A DNA stretch of 64,000 nt from NCBI RefSeq assembly GCF_006569185.2, contig NZ_VIGC02000002.1, positions 124,001 through 188,000 on the forward strand, read 5' to 3'. The notes beneath the pieces were generated by a model, which saw only the letters and a list, made by a program, of their open reading frames with translations, ran no database searches and had not been told where the DNA came from. The position numbers and the translations under genes are program-made. Origin of the DNA: Litorilinea aerophila (GTDB lineage: Bacteria > Chloroflexota > Anaerolineae > Caldilineales > Caldilineaceae). Positions within the stretch are counted from its first letter, which is position 1; every line of letters begins with the position of its first letter. This document shows positions 1 to 9,166 of the stretch, in pieces.

Positions 1-753
1 TGGGAGATCTCGGTGACGGACACCAATGCCGACTTCAACGCCCTGGTCAGCCGCATCGAAGACGCGGTCACCCAGGGCGTGGACGCCATCGTCCTGGGGA
101 TGGGCGACCCGGCCCAGATGACCAAAGGCCTGGAGAGCGCCCAGGCCGCGGGCATTCCCGTCTTTGGCCTGGACGCGGGCACCGGCCCCGGCGTGGTCCT
201 CAATATCACATCGGATAACGCCCAGTTGGGCCGGGAGACCGCCCGCTACCTGGTGGAGGCGCTGGGGGGCGAGGGCAACGTCATCATGTTCACCCACGAC
301 CCGCATCCGGGCGTCCGGGCCCGCGCTGTAGCCGCGGCGGAGGTCTTCGAGGAAGCCCCGGGTATCACCGTGCTGGAGAAGAAGCACATCGAGGTGCCCG
401 GCCCGGTGGACTTTGCCCGCAGCCTGACCCAGGATCTGCTGACCGCCTACCCGGAGCCCGGCTCCATCGCCGGCATCTGGGCCGGGTGGGATGAGCCAGC
501 CCTGGGCGCGGTCCAGGCCATCGAGGCCGCAGGCCGCACAGAAATTCGGGTAGTGGGCATCGACGGCACCGACTTTGCCAAGGCCGAAATTGCCAAGGGC
601 GGCCCCTTTGTCGCCACCATCGAGCAGGACTTCGACGCCATGGCCGCCGAGCTGGTTCGCATCATCGCAGACTACCTGGCCGGCAACCCGCCGGAAACGG
701 ACCTGGTCACCATCCCCGGCCGGCTGATTACCGCCGAGACCCTGGCTGAATAG
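1..753 (+). CDS. Sugar ABC transporter substrate-binding protein, 5' end outside window
   Basis: The reading frame is open from the first base, so the N-terminus (signal peptide and first lobe start) lies upstream of the window; about 250 residues are visible. The protein looks like a type-1 periplasmic binding protein of the ribose/xylose class: a DAIVLGMGDPAQM segment, an AGIPVFGLDAG strand-turn, then ITSDNAQLGRETARYL and VVGIDGTDFAKAEI in the second lobe. Such proteins capture a sugar outside the membrane and deliver it to an ABC permease. The permease and ATPase are not in the window and may lie upstream. The FGGY kinase starts 13 bp after the stop, which suggests that the captured sugar is phosphorylated by it. 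The ligand cannot be read from sequence. Confidence 0.85.
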   Translation, partial: WEISVTDTNADFNALVSRIEDAVTQGVDAIVLGMGDPAQMTKGLESAQAAGIPVFGLDAGTGPGVVLNITSDNAQLGRETARYLVEALGGEGNVIMFTHDPHPGVRARAVAAAEVFEEAPGITVLEKKHIEVPGPVDFARSLTQDLLTAYPEPGSIAGIWAGWDEPALGAVQAIEAAGRTEIRVVGIDGTDFAKAEIAKGGPFVATIEQDFDAMAAELVRIIADYLAGNPPETDLVTIPGRLITAETLAE

Positions 754-766
754 CTGAGCCAAAAGC

Positions 767-2281
767 ATGCAGACCCTGATCGCCGTTGACGTGGGCACCA
801 CCGGCGCCAAGGTGGCCCTGGTGAACCAGGACGGCGCTGTCCTGGCCACCGCCTACCGCGATTACCCCACCCTCAGCCGGCCGGACAACGGAGTGGAGCA
901 GGATCCCGAAGCCTGGTGGCGGGCTGTGTGCCATGCATTGCAGGAAGTGGTCCAGGGTGGCCTCCACCAGGAGGTGGCCGGCATCATGCTCAGCGGGCAG
1001 ATGCAGGACCTCATCCTGCTGGGGCCCGAGGGTGCCCTGGGCCATGCCATCCTCTACTCGGACCAGCGGGCCCAGGTGGAGGCCGACGAACTGGAGGCCC
1101 AGGTGGGAGCCGAGACGCTGATCCAGGTCACCGGCAACGCCCAGGGCGCGGCCAGCCTGCTGGCCAAATGGCGCTGGCTCTGCCGCCACGAGCAGGACCG
1201 GGTGCGGGCCTGTCGCTACCTGCTGCCTGGCGCCCATGACTACATCGCCTGGCGGCTGTGCGGCGTGGCCGCCACCGACTACACCACCGCGGCCACCACG
1301 GGCCTGCTGGCCCTGGCCGCTAACCAGTGGGCCACGCCGCTGCTGGAAGCCGTCCAGCTCCCTGCAGCGCTTTTGCCGCCCCTACGGCCAGCCGGCAGCC
1401 GCCTGGGTCTCCTCCACCAGGCGGCCAGCCAGGCTACCGGCCTGCCCGAGGGAATCCCGGTGTTGCAGGGCGTGGGCGACCTGGGCGCGGCCACCGTGGG
1501 GGCAGGCGCTGGCCGACCCGGACGGGCGTACGCCTACCTGGGTACCAGCGGCTGGGTGGCCTGTTCCGCTACCCAGGCCCAGCCCGATCCAGGGCGCGGG
1601 CTCTTTCTGCTGCGCCATGCGGATCCCCGGGGCTTCATTCAGGTGGCGCCCATGTTAACGGCAGGGGGCAATCTGGCGTGGCTGCGGGGGGTGCTTTCCA
1701 GTGAAGCGCTACTGGACTACGACCAGGTGGTGCGGCTGGCAGAGGCAGCGCCGCCGGGCTGCCGGGGCCTGCTCTACCTCCCCTACCTGGCCGGCGAGCG
1801 TTCGCCCTTCCAGGATCCCAACGCCCGGGCCTGCTTCCTGGGCATCTCCCAGGGGACAGGCCGGCCGGAGCTGGCCCGGGCCGTCCTGGAGGGGACCGCG
1901 CTGGCCTACCGCGCCCTCTGCGACGTGTTGGCCTTGCCGGCAGGCGCGCCCCTCTCCCTGGTGGGTGGCGGCGCCCAGTCGCCTCTGTGGTGCCAGATCC
2001 TGGCCGACGTGCTGGACAGGCCCGTCCACGTCCTGGCCGACGCGGCCAGTGTGCCGGCTCGGGGCGCCGCGCTCATTGCCGGCCGCAGCCTGGGCTGGTA
2101 CGCGGACCTCTTCCCGGGCGAGGCCTTCTTTCCGACGGTGCGCACCCATCGCCCCGAAGCCGCGCACCGGTCCCTCTACGACCACCTCTACGGGCTGTTC
2201 CAGCGCCTCTACCCCAACCTGGCAGAGACCTTTGCCGGGCTGGCCCGACTGCCCCAGGTGGCCCCATCCGGCCCGGCGTGA
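767..2281 (+). CDS. xylB: FGGY-family carbohydrate kinase, xylulokinase-like
   Basis: A 504-residue cytoplasmic sugar kinase of usual FGGY length. The N-terminal phosphate loop DVGTTGAKVALV starts near residue 8, LSGQMQDL near residue 85 resembles the SGQMH region of xylulokinases, a GVGDLGAATVG segment near residue 237 carries the expected catalytic Asp, and LVGGGAQSPLWCQILADVL near residue 400 is the C-terminal adenosine motif. It should transfer phosphate from ATP to a ketose or polyol. The gene follows the sugar-binding protein by 13 bp, consistent with co-transcription in a sugar-use operon. Xylulose is the best guess for substrate, but other FGGY substrates are possible, so the symbol is tentative. 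Confidence 0.8.
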   Translation: MQTLIAVDVGTTGAKVALVNQDGAVLATAYRDYPTLSRPDNGVEQDPEAWWRAVCHALQEVVQGGLHQEVAGIMLSGQMQDLILLGPEGALGHAILYSDQRAQVEADELEAQVGAETLIQVTGNAQGAASLLAKWRWLCRHEQDRVRACRYLLPGAHDYIAWRLCGVAATDYTTAATTGLLALAANQWATPLLEAVQLPAALLPPLRPAGSRLGLLHQAASQATGLPEGIPVLQGVGDLGAATVGAGAGRPGRAYAYLGTSGWVACSATQAQPDPGRGLFLLRHADPRGFIQVAPMLTAGGNLAWLRGVLSSEALLDYDQVVRLAEAAPPGCRGLLYLPYLAGERSPFQDPNARACFLGISQGTGRPELARAVLEGTALAYRALCDVLALPAGAPLSLVGGGAQSPLWCQILADVLDRPVHVLADAASVPARGAALIAGRSLGWYADLFPGEAFFPTVRTHRPEAAHRSLYDHLYGLFQRLYPNLAETFAGLARLPQVAPSGPA

Positions 2282-2329
2282 AGGCTCCTGAAACGCCATC
2301 ACGCCACCGCCGTTGCCCAGGAGAAGCCC

Positions 2330-2962
2330 ATGCTGGAAATGGTCATCATCGCCTTCACCACCCTCTTCGCCACGGTGGGCCCACTGGATGTGGCGGCCAT
2401 CTTCGCGGTGCTCACAGCAGAGCTGACGCCCCGGGCCCGGCGCGCCGTCGCCCTTCGGGGGACGGCCATCGCGACCGGGATCCTGGTGCTCTTCGCCTGG
2501 AGTGGAGAGACCCTGCTGGATCTGCTGGGCATCTCCCTGCCAGCCCTGCGGGTGGCCGGCGGCATCCTGCTGCTCCTCATCGGCATCGAGTTGGTCTTTG
2601 CCCGCAGTTCCGGCAGCACCTCGGCCACCGACGAGGAAGTCCAGGAGGCGACCACCCGGCAGGACATCTCCGTCTTTCCCCTGGCCACGCCCTTAATTGC
2701 CGGCCCCGGCGCCATGGGCGCCACCATCCTCCTCATGACCGGCACCCACGGCGACCCCCTCCTGCAGCTGGCCGTGATGGTGGGGCTGCTGGCCGTCATG
2801 CTCCTCACCCTGGCCGGCCTGTTGCTGGCCAGCCAGGTACAGCGCATTTTGGGCGTCACAGGGATGCATGTGGTCAGCCGGGTCTTCGGCATCCTGCTGT
2901 CGGCCCTGGCGGTCCAGTTCATCTTCGACGGCATCGCCCAGAGCGGCCTGCTGGGCCCCTGA
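2330..2962 (+). CDS. MarC family integral membrane protein
   Basis: A 210-residue polytopic membrane protein of the MarC/UPF0056 family, with about six hydrophobic segments. The family-typical opening is visible (FTTLFATVGPLDVAAIF) with a FPLATPLIAGPGAMGATIL segment in the middle. The function of the family is unsettled; an early link to multiple antibiotic resistance was not upheld. The ATG is preceded by AGGAGAAGCCC, a good Shine-Dalgarno with 7-nt spacing. It lies 48 bp after the kinase on the same strand and may be read through from it. It ends 5 bp from the converging MFS gene. Confidence 0.85.
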   Translation: MLEMVIIAFTTLFATVGPLDVAAIFAVLTAELTPRARRAVALRGTAIATGILVLFAWSGETLLDLLGISLPALRVAGGILLLLIGIELVFARSSGSTSATDEEVQEATTRQDISVFPLATPLIAGPGAMGATILLMTGTHGDPLLQLAVMVGLLAVMLLTLAGLLLASQVQRILGVTGMHVVSRVFGILLSALAVQFIFDGIAQSGLLGP

Positions 2963-2967
2963 ACCGG

Positions 2968-4158
2968 TCAGGCCTGAGTCACGGGAGGACGTGACGCCCC
3001 TCCGGCACGCTGCTGCCGGGCCAGATCCCACACCAGAAAACCGAGAGGCAGGACCAGCAGGTAGTTCAGGCCCAGGGCTACCGGAAAGCCAGCCTGTTGG
3101 GCCACCACGCCGGTCCAGAGGGGAGGCACCATGGCCCCCAACGTCATGGCCACGTTGAGGGTGCCGGTCATGGTGCCCGTCTGCGCGGGATACAGGCGGC
3201 TGCCGTAGGCCAGGGCCGTGGGGAACAGGCCGGAGAGGCTCAACCCAGAACAGAAAACCCCGGTCGCCATCCAGAGCGTCCCCAGGTTGAGGAAGACCAG
3301 GGGATAGGTGAGGGCCATGCCGGCAGCCAGGAGGGCCAGGGTGGTGATGTATCCCAAGCGCTCGGCAAAGGCCGCACAGAGGAAGCGCCCGGCGGTCAAG
3401 GCCAGGTAGAAGAGGGAAATGAAGGAGACGGCGAAGAGGGCGGATGGGTTGCCCTGCTCCTGGGCCATGAGGGCGATCCAGCCCAGGAGACTATAGGCGA
3501 CGCCATTGTAGATGAAAGCGATCAGGAAAAGGGCCACGAAGGAGCGCTGGCGCAGCATACCCAGATCCAGCTTCTGGGAGGCGGCCGATCTGGCCTCCGG
3601 TTTTGCTGCCCGGTAGAGGCCGTAGGCGCTGACGGCGTAGATCAGCCAGATCAGCCCTGTGCCGGCCAGGCTCCAACGCCAGGAAAGGCCCTGATCCAGG
3701 AGATAGCCGATGGCCAATGGGGAAAGGGCTGCGCCCCCGCCATAGACGCCGTGCAGAATATTGAGCGCGCGCGCCTGGGCCTGGAGATTGGCATCGGCGA
3801 TCATGGCGTTGATGCCTGTGGACAGGGCTCCCTGGGCCCCGTTGGCCAGGAGAAATCCCAGCAACAAAAGCAACCAGGGCCTGGACGCGGCGGTCAGGCC
3901 TAACGCCCCGGCCAGCAGAAGCGCGGCCAGCCAGACCAGGCGCGGCCGGCCCAACAGGTCCGAACCGATGCCGGCCAGCACGTTGCCCAGGATGCCACCC
4001 AAGGCCCGGGCCGGGAAAATGAGCCCGATGGCAGCCAGGGTCAGGCCGGCTGCGCCAAATTCGGCGGTGATGGCGGGCATGACCGACGGGATCAATACTG
4101 CCGCGGTGCCGATGAAAAGATAACCAACCAGGCCGAGGAGCGTCTGCTGCCGTTCCAT
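2968..4158 (-). CDS. Major facilitator superfamily transporter
   Basis: A 396-residue membrane transporter with about twelve hydrophobic helices in two halves. The cytoplasmic loop GIGSDLLGRPRLVW after helix 2 is the MFS signature-loop equivalent, and the helix 5 region reads NILHGVYGGGAALSPLAIGYL. I chose the ATG at 4158 (MERQQTLLG) because AAGGA stands about 7 nt upstream; an in-frame ATG at 4182 has no ribosome site. The substrate is unknown. The general style resembles fucose/FHS-type and CynX-like carriers, but I would not go further. It is convergent with the MarC gene. Confidence 0.85.
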   Translation of the reverse strand: MERQQTLLGLVGYLFIGTAAVLIPSVMPAITAEFGAAGLTLAAIGLIFPARALGGILGNVLAGIGSDLLGRPRLVWLAALLLAGALGLTAASRPWLLLLLGFLLANGAQGALSTGINAMIADANLQAQARALNILHGVYGGGAALSPLAIGYLLDQGLSWRWSLAGTGLIWLIYAVSAYGLYRAAKPEARSAASQKLDLGMLRQRSFVALFLIAFIYNGVAYSLLGWIALMAQEQGNPSALFAVSFISLFYLALTAGRFLCAAFAERLGYITTLALLAAGMALTYPLVFLNLGTLWMATGVFCSGLSLSGLFPTALAYGSRLYPAQTGTMTGTLNVAMTLGAMVPPLWTGVVAQQAGFPVALGLNYLLVLPLGFLVWDLARQQRAGGASRPPVTQA

Positions 4159-4622
4159 GGGGGCTTCCTTGAACATGGGCATTTGGGCACTAATGTCGTT
4201 ACCTTACCAGCAACGGCTCCTTTTTCCAACCTGGGCGCCTTCAAATGGGCATTCTTCACCCGCGGCGGCAAGTTTTTCGGCAGGTGCGCTCCATCCGGTC
4301 CCATCCCGCTGCCATGGGGCCCTGGGGCGCCGACTTAACCCATGTTTCGGCCATGGCTCAAGGCCGTTTGAATTGGCATTTTACCGGCGCTGAATTCCCC
4401 GCTTAAACCTCCTTCGCTCATTCCTCAACCGGCGCCAAAAGCAGATCCGGCCAAATTCGCCCGCGAAACGTCGCCAAACCATGCTAGCATACGGGACGTG
4501 TTGGCCTTCAGACCCGGGAAGACGGCTTGTCCGGTATGGAAACCGGACCTGCGAAATCATGGGCGCTACTTCGCAAGGCAATCAGAATGAGTCATCGGCA
4601 AATCCATTGGGAAGGAGTGAGC
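4159..4622. other. Intergenic region, no gene seen
   Basis: About 460 bp between the divergent MFS gene and the first iron-locus gene. An open frame runs in phase into the downstream gene from 4527, but it has no ribosome site. A TAGCAT at about 4491-4496 could be a -10 element for the iron locus, with no convincing -35. No hairpin repeat of the families found elsewhere in the window is evident. Confidence 0.4.
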
Positions 4623-5000
4623 ATGTGTCAACAGATGTGGATGCTGGCGGAACAGAGCCATACCCGCTATGTCAGCCAGTGTGAACATGGAACCGTCCAC
4701 CTGGTCTGGGACGGGGTGAGCGTCCACCTGGCGCCTGAGGCGTTCGCGCGCCTGTCCGGCCATCTGTTGCGCCTGGCCGCCCAGGCGGAAGCCCAGGTGG
4801 CTGGCGCGGGGGTGGTTGAGGCGGGCCAATGCCGCCTGCAGATCGGGAGCCTCTCGGTGGGGATCCCCCTCCAGGAGCTGGCTTCCATGGCGGCCCTGGT
4901 GGCGACGGCCGCCTCCTCCCTGGCCGGGGACCGACCGGCCACCCGTCCCCTGAGCGCGCTGCCCCTGTGGCAGGGTGAGATCCGCTGGTACTGCAACTGA
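4623..5000 (+). CDS. Hypothetical small protein, paralogue of the protein at 10685-11059
   Basis: A 125-residue soluble-looking protein without a recognised domain. ATG 4623 is chosen over the upstream in-frame codons because GGAAGGAG sits 6-8 nt before it. The centre reads HLVWDGVSVHLAPEAFARL, then an alanine-rich helix, a Cys-containing strand (CRLQIGSLSVGIP) and a second helix. The same order (ELRWDRLVIHMRPADLLVL, helix, CIEMGSQIILF, helix) is present in the protein at 10685-11059. The stop lies 21 bp before the first FecCD permease, so it probably leads the siderophore-uptake operon. A role in iron handling is inferred from position only. Confidence 0.7.
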   Translation: MCQQMWMLAEQSHTRYVSQCEHGTVHLVWDGVSVHLAPEAFARLSGHLLRLAAQAEAQVAGAGVVEAGQCRLQIGSLSVGIPLQELASMAALVATAASSLAGDRPATRPLSALPLWQGEIRWYCN

Positions 5001-5021
5001 TTGCCCATCGGAGCTGGTGTC

Positions 5022-6002
5022 ATGGAACCTGCTTTCATGGAACGACGGGTGGTTGTGAGCATGACCCTCCTGCTGGGCGTGCTGGCGGTTCTCTCCCTGT
5101 TCGTGGGCGCCCATACCCTGACCCTGAACGGGCTGCTTGCGTGGGACTCGACCCAGTTGCGGGTCTTCCTGGCCAGCCGGGTGCCTCGGCTGGTGGCGAT
5201 TCTGACGGCCGGGATGGGGATGGGCGTGGTCGGGCTGGTGATGCAGCAGCTGGCACGCAACCGCTTTGTAGCGCCCTCGACCGCGGGCACGGTGGAATCG
5301 GCCACCCTGGGCATACTGGTGGCCTTGCTCCTGTTTCCCGCAGCCACCATGCTGCAGAAGATGGGCATTGCCTTCATCTTTGCGCTGGCGGGCACGGTGC
5401 TATTCCTGCAGATGTTGGCCCGCATCCCCCTGAAGGATGTCATCATCGTGCCCCTGGTGGGCATTATGTTCGGGCGGGTCATCGGCGCGGTGACCACCTT
5501 TTTCGCCTACCGCCACGACCTCCTGCAGAGCCTGGGCGCGTGGACCAACGGCGACTTTTCCGGCGTGTTGCGGGGACGGTATGAGCTTCTGTACGTGGCC
5601 ATTCCGGCCGTGATGCTGGCCTACTGGTTTGCCGACCGCTTCACCCTGGCCGGCATGGGCGAGGATTTCGCCCGCAACCTGGGGCTGAACTACCAGCAGG
5701 TCCTCTACCTGGGCCTCTCCATCGTGGCCCTGGTCACCGCCGTGGTGGTCTTGACCGTGGGTGCCATCCCCTTCCTGGGCCTGATCGTCCCCAATGTGGT
5801 CAGCCTGCTGCTGGGCGACCACATGCGGCGGACCCTGCCCTACACGGCCTGGGGCGGCGCGCTGCTGGTGCTGGCCTGCGATCTGCTGGGCCGGCTGATC
5901 CGCTACCCCTACGAGATCCCGGTGGGCACCATCGTGGGCGTGCTGGGCAGCGGCATCTTCCTCCTGCTCATCCTGCGGAGGGAGGCCTATGCGGCTGGAT
6001 AG
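5022..6002 (+). CDS. FecCD-family iron-siderophore ABC permease, first subunit
   Basis: A 326-residue membrane protein of the FecCD/BtuC permease family with about nine or ten hydrophobic segments. Typical stretches are LASRVPRLVAILTAGMGMG near the N-terminus, ARNLGLNYQQVL (coupling region to the ATPase) and VGAIPFLGLIVPNVVSLLLG near the C-terminus. It should form a heterodimeric channel with the next protein. ATG 5022 has GGAG 8 nt upstream; a TTG directly after the preceding stop is less likely. The 3' end overlaps the second permease by 14 bp, indicating translational coupling. Sequence style is closest to catechol/petrobactin-type importers (YclN, FatD, CeuB), an inference from motif pattern. 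Confidence 0.93.
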   Translation: MEPAFMERRVVVSMTLLLGVLAVLSLFVGAHTLTLNGLLAWDSTQLRVFLASRVPRLVAILTAGMGMGVVGLVMQQLARNRFVAPSTAGTVESATLGILVALLLFPAATMLQKMGIAFIFALAGTVLFLQMLARIPLKDVIIVPLVGIMFGRVIGAVTTFFAYRHDLLQSLGAWTNGDFSGVLRGRYELLYVAIPAVMLAYWFADRFTLAGMGEDFARNLGLNYQQVLYLGLSIVALVTAVVVLTVGAIPFLGLIVPNVVSLLLGDHMRRTLPYTAWGGALLVLACDLLGRLIRYPYEIPVGTIVGVLGSGIFLLLILRREAYAAG

Positions 6003-7014
6003 TCTTTTGGCCCCGGCCCAAGGAAAGGCCCGGGCCGGCCGGCGGTTGCCCTGGGTCGAGTTCGGCAACAGGCCGGATGGGCGGCTGTGGGTGCTGGCCG
6101 TGGTGGCGGCGCTGCTGATCCTCCTCTTCCTGACCATCGACGTCCAGGGGCACTGGGACTTTGTGCTGCCGCGGCGGGGGCGGAAGGTGGTGGCCATGGT
6201 GGTGGTGGGCTACGCCATCTCCTACGCCACCGTGCTCTTCCAGACGGTCACCAACAACCGGATCCTGACCCCCAGCATGATCGGCTTCGACTCCCTCTAC
6301 ATGCTGATCCAGACGGTGGTGGTCTTTGCCTTCGGGGCCCTGACCCTCACCACCATGCCCCCTGGCATCCGCTTCCTGATCAACGCCGGGCTCATGATGG
6401 GGTTCGCGGGCCTGCTGTACCGACTCCTCTTCCAGCGGGAAGGCCGCTATCTCTACTTTCTGGTACTGGCCGGCATCATCTTCGGCACCTTTTTCAACAG
6501 CTTCACCAGCTTTCTCCAGCGGCTGATCGACCCGAACGACTTCGCCGTGCTGCAGGACCGCATGTTCGCCAGCTTCAACAGCGTTCCCGAGGAGCTGCTG
6601 TTGGTGGCCGTGGCGGGTGTGCTGGCCGCCACCGGCTTCAGCCTGCGGGATGCCCATCGGCTGGACGTCCTGGCCCTGGGCCGGGATCATGCCATCAACC
6701 TGGGGGTGGAGCACGAGCGGGTGGTGCAACGCCTGATGCTGGTCATCGCCGGCCTGATCGCCGTCTCCACGGCGCTGGTGGGCCCCATCACCTTCTTTGG
6801 GCTCCTGGTGGCGAACCTGGCCTACACCCTGATGCCCACCTACCGCCACCGGTACGTGATCCCGGCCGCCGCGCTGCTGGGGATCATTGCCCTGGTGGGC
6901 GGCCAACTGCTGGTAGAACGGGTCTTCACCTTTTCCACCAGCCTCAGCGTTATCATCAACTTCATCGGCGGAAGCTATTTCATCTTCATGGTTCTGAAGG
7001 AGTCTCGTGCATGA
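5989..7014 (+). CDS. FecCD-family iron-siderophore ABC permease, second subunit
   Basis: A 341-residue FecCD permease, about nine or ten membrane segments after a soluble N-terminal stretch of some 35 residues. The segment FQTVTNNRILTPSMIGFDSLY is characteristic of the YclO/FatC/VctG subgroup that handles catecholate siderophores; the coupling segment LGRDHAINLGVEHERVV and the VGPITFFGLLVANLA strand follow. Its ATG lies inside the last codons of the first permease, and its TGA overlaps the ATG of the ATPase gene (ATGA), so the three genes are translated as a unit. Confidence 0.93.
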   Translation: MRLDSLLAPAQGKARAGRRLPWVEFGNRPDGRLWVLAVVAALLILLFLTIDVQGHWDFVLPRRGRKVVAMVVVGYAISYATVLFQTVTNNRILTPSMIGFDSLYMLIQTVVVFAFGALTLTTMPPGIRFLINAGLMMGFAGLLYRLLFQREGRYLYFLVLAGIIFGTFFNSFTSFLQRLIDPNDFAVLQDRMFASFNSVPEELLLVAVAGVLAATGFSLRDAHRLDVLALGRDHAINLGVEHERVVQRLMLVIAGLIAVSTALVGPITFFGLLVANLAYTLMPTYRHRYVIPAAALLGIIALVGGQLLVERVFTFSTSLSVIINFIGGSYFIFMVLKESRA

Positions 7015-7829
7015 TCCAGCTTCATCACGTGACCAAACGGTATGGCACCAAGGTGGTGGTGGACGATGTCTCGTTGACGGTGACCCGCCGGGGGATCACG
7101 TCCTTCATCGGCCCCAACGGAGCCGGCAAGAGCACCCTCCTCTCCCTCATCTGTCGCCTCCTGCCCCGGGATGCCGGAGAAATCTGGATCGACGGTGCGG
7201 AAATCAGCCGCACACCCAGCCAGGCGCTGGCCCGGAAGATCGCCATCCTGAAGCAGGAGAACCAGGTGCACGTGCGTCTGACGGTGCGGGAGCTGGTCAA
7301 CTTCGGGCGCTTCCCCTATTCCCAGGGGCGCCTCAACCAGGAGGACCAACAACACGTGGAGCAGGCCCTGCACTACCTGGAGCTGGAACCCCTGGCCAAC
7401 CGCTACCTGGACCAGCTCAGCGGCGGGCAGCGCCAGCGGGCCTTCATCGCCATGGTCCTCTGCCAGGATACGGACTACATCCTGCTGGACGAACCCCTCA
7501 ACAACCTGGACATGCGCCACGCGGTCCAGATCATGCAGATCCTGCGGCGGCTGGTAACGGAGCTGGACAAGACCATCATCCTGGTGCTGCACGACATCAA
7601 CTTCGCCTCCTGCTACTCCGACCGCATCGTGGCCCTGAAGGATGGGCGGGTGGTGGCCCAGGGCGACGTGGCCCACATCATGCAGTCCCCCACCCTGCGC
7701 CGGATCTACGACATGGAGATCCCGATTGAGGTGATCAACGGCCACCGCATCGGCGTCTACTTCGCCGCCGAGGACGGCTGTCCAGAGGTGATGCCAGCAT
7801 GGGCCGGCGCCTTCCCGCCGGCGACCTGA
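7011..7829 (+). CDS. Iron-siderophore ABC transporter ATP-binding protein
   Basis: A 272-residue ABC ATPase. Walker A is GPNGAGKST near residue 37, the signature LSGGQRQRAFIAM near residue 136, Walker B DYILLDEPLNNLD near residue 157 and the switch His in LVLHDINFAS near residue 190. The ATG overlaps the stop of the second permease by 4 bp. The frame remains open far upstream, antisense to nothing and in another frame of the permease gene, so a longer start is not credible. It energises import by the two FecCD subunits. Confidence 0.95.
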   Translation: MIQLHHVTKRYGTKVVVDDVSLTVTRRGITSFIGPNGAGKSTLLSLICRLLPRDAGEIWIDGAEISRTPSQALARKIAILKQENQVHVRLTVRELVNFGRFPYSQGRLNQEDQQHVEQALHYLELEPLANRYLDQLSGGQRQRAFIAMVLCQDTDYILLDEPLNNLDMRHAVQIMQILRRLVTELDKTIILVLHDINFASCYSDRIVALKDGRVVAQGDVAHIMQSPTLRRIYDMEIPIEVINGHRIGVYFAAEDGCPEVMPAWAGAFPPAT

Positions 7830-7916
7830 ATAATTCAGTTGATCCACCCGATCCCGGGGCTGCTCTGGTTATGGTGGACGGGAACCGGCAGCCCCGGATC
7901 GGCTTTCACTCAGTAC

Positions 7917-8005
7917 AGTCTGGCGTAAATACCACGGCAGCAATTCGGCAACAACACCTACTACCTCCGGTGGATACTATCGCCGAATGTCTGCCGGGAT
8001 TTACC
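7917..8005 (+). repeat. Dispersed ~95-bp inverted-repeat element, copy 1
   Basis: Left arm AGTCTGGCGTAAATACCACG and right arm ending CTGCCGGGATTTACC pair imperfectly across a ~40-bp unpaired centre. The arms carry several differences (GGCAGCAATTC, CGAATGTCTGCC) from the copies at 19.3 kb. It sits between the ATPase and the siderophore-binding lipoprotein gene, ending 48 bp before the latter's start, so it would lie in the operon's mRNA. Confidence 0.8.
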
Positions 8006-8053
8006 AATCATCAACAACTTCAAAACGTTCAAGTGTGTTAAGGAGTGAAACGG

Positions 8054-9064
8054 ATGCGTTACCAGACCAAACGACCACTGCTCTCCCTGCTCGGGCTGAC
8101 CGTCGCCATTCTCCTGGCCGGCTGCGTGGCCGTGACGCCCACCACCCAGGGTACCTCTGCCACAACGGCAGCGGTGGATACATCCGGCCCGGCCGAAACC
8201 GAATCGGCCCAGGCAACGCCGGAGACGGTGACCATCACCCACGTGCAGGGGGAAACCCCCGTGGTCAAAAACCCCGAGACGGTGGTCGTCTTTGATTACA
8301 GCCTGCTGGACACCCTGGACCAGTTGGGCATACCCGTGGCCGCGGTGCCCCAGTCCAACCTGCCGCCGTTCCTGGCCCAATACGCCGACCCGGCCTACGC
8401 CAATGCCGGCACCCTGTTCGAGCCGGATTACGAGCAGATCAACGCCTTGGAGCCGGATCTCATCCTGGTGGCCGGACGCTCGTCCGGGGCCTACGGGGAG
8501 CTGGCCAAAATCGCCCCGACCATCGACATGACCATCGACGTGGCCAACTTCCTGGCCGACTTTGAGACCAACATGCGCCACATCGGCCTGATCTTCGACC
8601 GGGAGGAAGAGATCGAGGAGCGGCTGGCCGAGATTGAGGCTTCGGTGGAACGGGTGCGGGCGAAGGCAGCGGACAGCGGCCAGAACGCCCTGATCGTCCT
8701 GGTCACCGGCGGCAACGTCACGGCCTACGGCCCGGGCTCCCGCTTCGGCGGGATCATCCACGACCTGCTGGGCGTGCCGCCTGTGGTGGAGGATATCGAA
8801 GCGGCCACCCACGGGGACGCCATCTCCTTCGAGTTCATCCTGGAGCATGACCCGGACATTCTCTTCGTGATCGACCGGGATTCGGCCATCGGCCAGGGGA
8901 CGGTGGCCGCCCAACAGGTGCTGGACAACGAGATCATCCACGCCACCAAAGCCTGGCAAAACGACAAAATCGTCTACCTCGATCCCGCCATCTGGTACCT
9001 GGCCAACAGCGGCCTGCGCACCTTCCCCCAGATGATCGCCGAGGTGGAAGCGGCCCTGGAGTAA
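8054..9064 (+). CDS. Siderophore ABC transporter substrate-binding lipoprotein
   Basis: A 336-residue exported receptor. The N-terminus is a lipoprotein signal: basic start, hydrophobic run and LLAGC lipobox near residue 21, followed by a Ser/Thr-rich tether. The mature part has the helical-backbone fold seen in FatB/YclQ proteins: VKNPETVVVFDYSLLDTLD, NALEPDLILVAGRSS, and a C-terminal QNDKIVYLDPAIWYLANS. ATG 8054 has AAGGAG 9 nt upstream; the GTG at 8045 is too close to that site. It delivers ferric siderophore to the permease pair encoded just upstream. It is separated from the ATPase gene by 224 bp containing a repeat element. Confidence 0.93.
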   Translation: MRYQTKRPLLSLLGLTVAILLAGCVAVTPTTQGTSATTAAVDTSGPAETESAQATPETVTITHVQGETPVVKNPETVVVFDYSLLDTLDQLGIPVAAVPQSNLPPFLAQYADPAYANAGTLFEPDYEQINALEPDLILVAGRSSGAYGELAKIAPTIDMTIDVANFLADFETNMRHIGLIFDREEEIEERLAEIEASVERVRAKAADSGQNALIVLVTGGNVTAYGPGSRFGGIIHDLLGVPPVVEDIEAATHGDAISFEFILEHDPDILFVIDRDSAIGQGTVAAQQVLDNEIIHATKAWQNDKIVYLDPAIWYLANSGLRTFPQMIAEVEAALE

Positions 9065-9084
9065 TCGGTCGCGCCGCCTCCCCG

Positions 9085-9116
9085 GCTCGTGGGGCCCCGT
9101 CCGGGGCTCCACGAGC
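9085..9116. terminator. Strong GC hairpin after the siderophore receptor gene
   Basis: GCTCGTGGGGCCCCG pairs with CGGGGCTCCACGAGC through 15 positions with one G-T wobble and a 2-nt loop. No T-run follows, so it may act as an mRNA 3' stabiliser or a partial terminator before the flavoreductase gene rather than a classical intrinsic terminator. Confidence 0.55.
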
Positions 9117-9166
9117 GGACCGCCATCCGTTGAGAACAACCTGTGCCAATCATTTCAGGAGAGCCC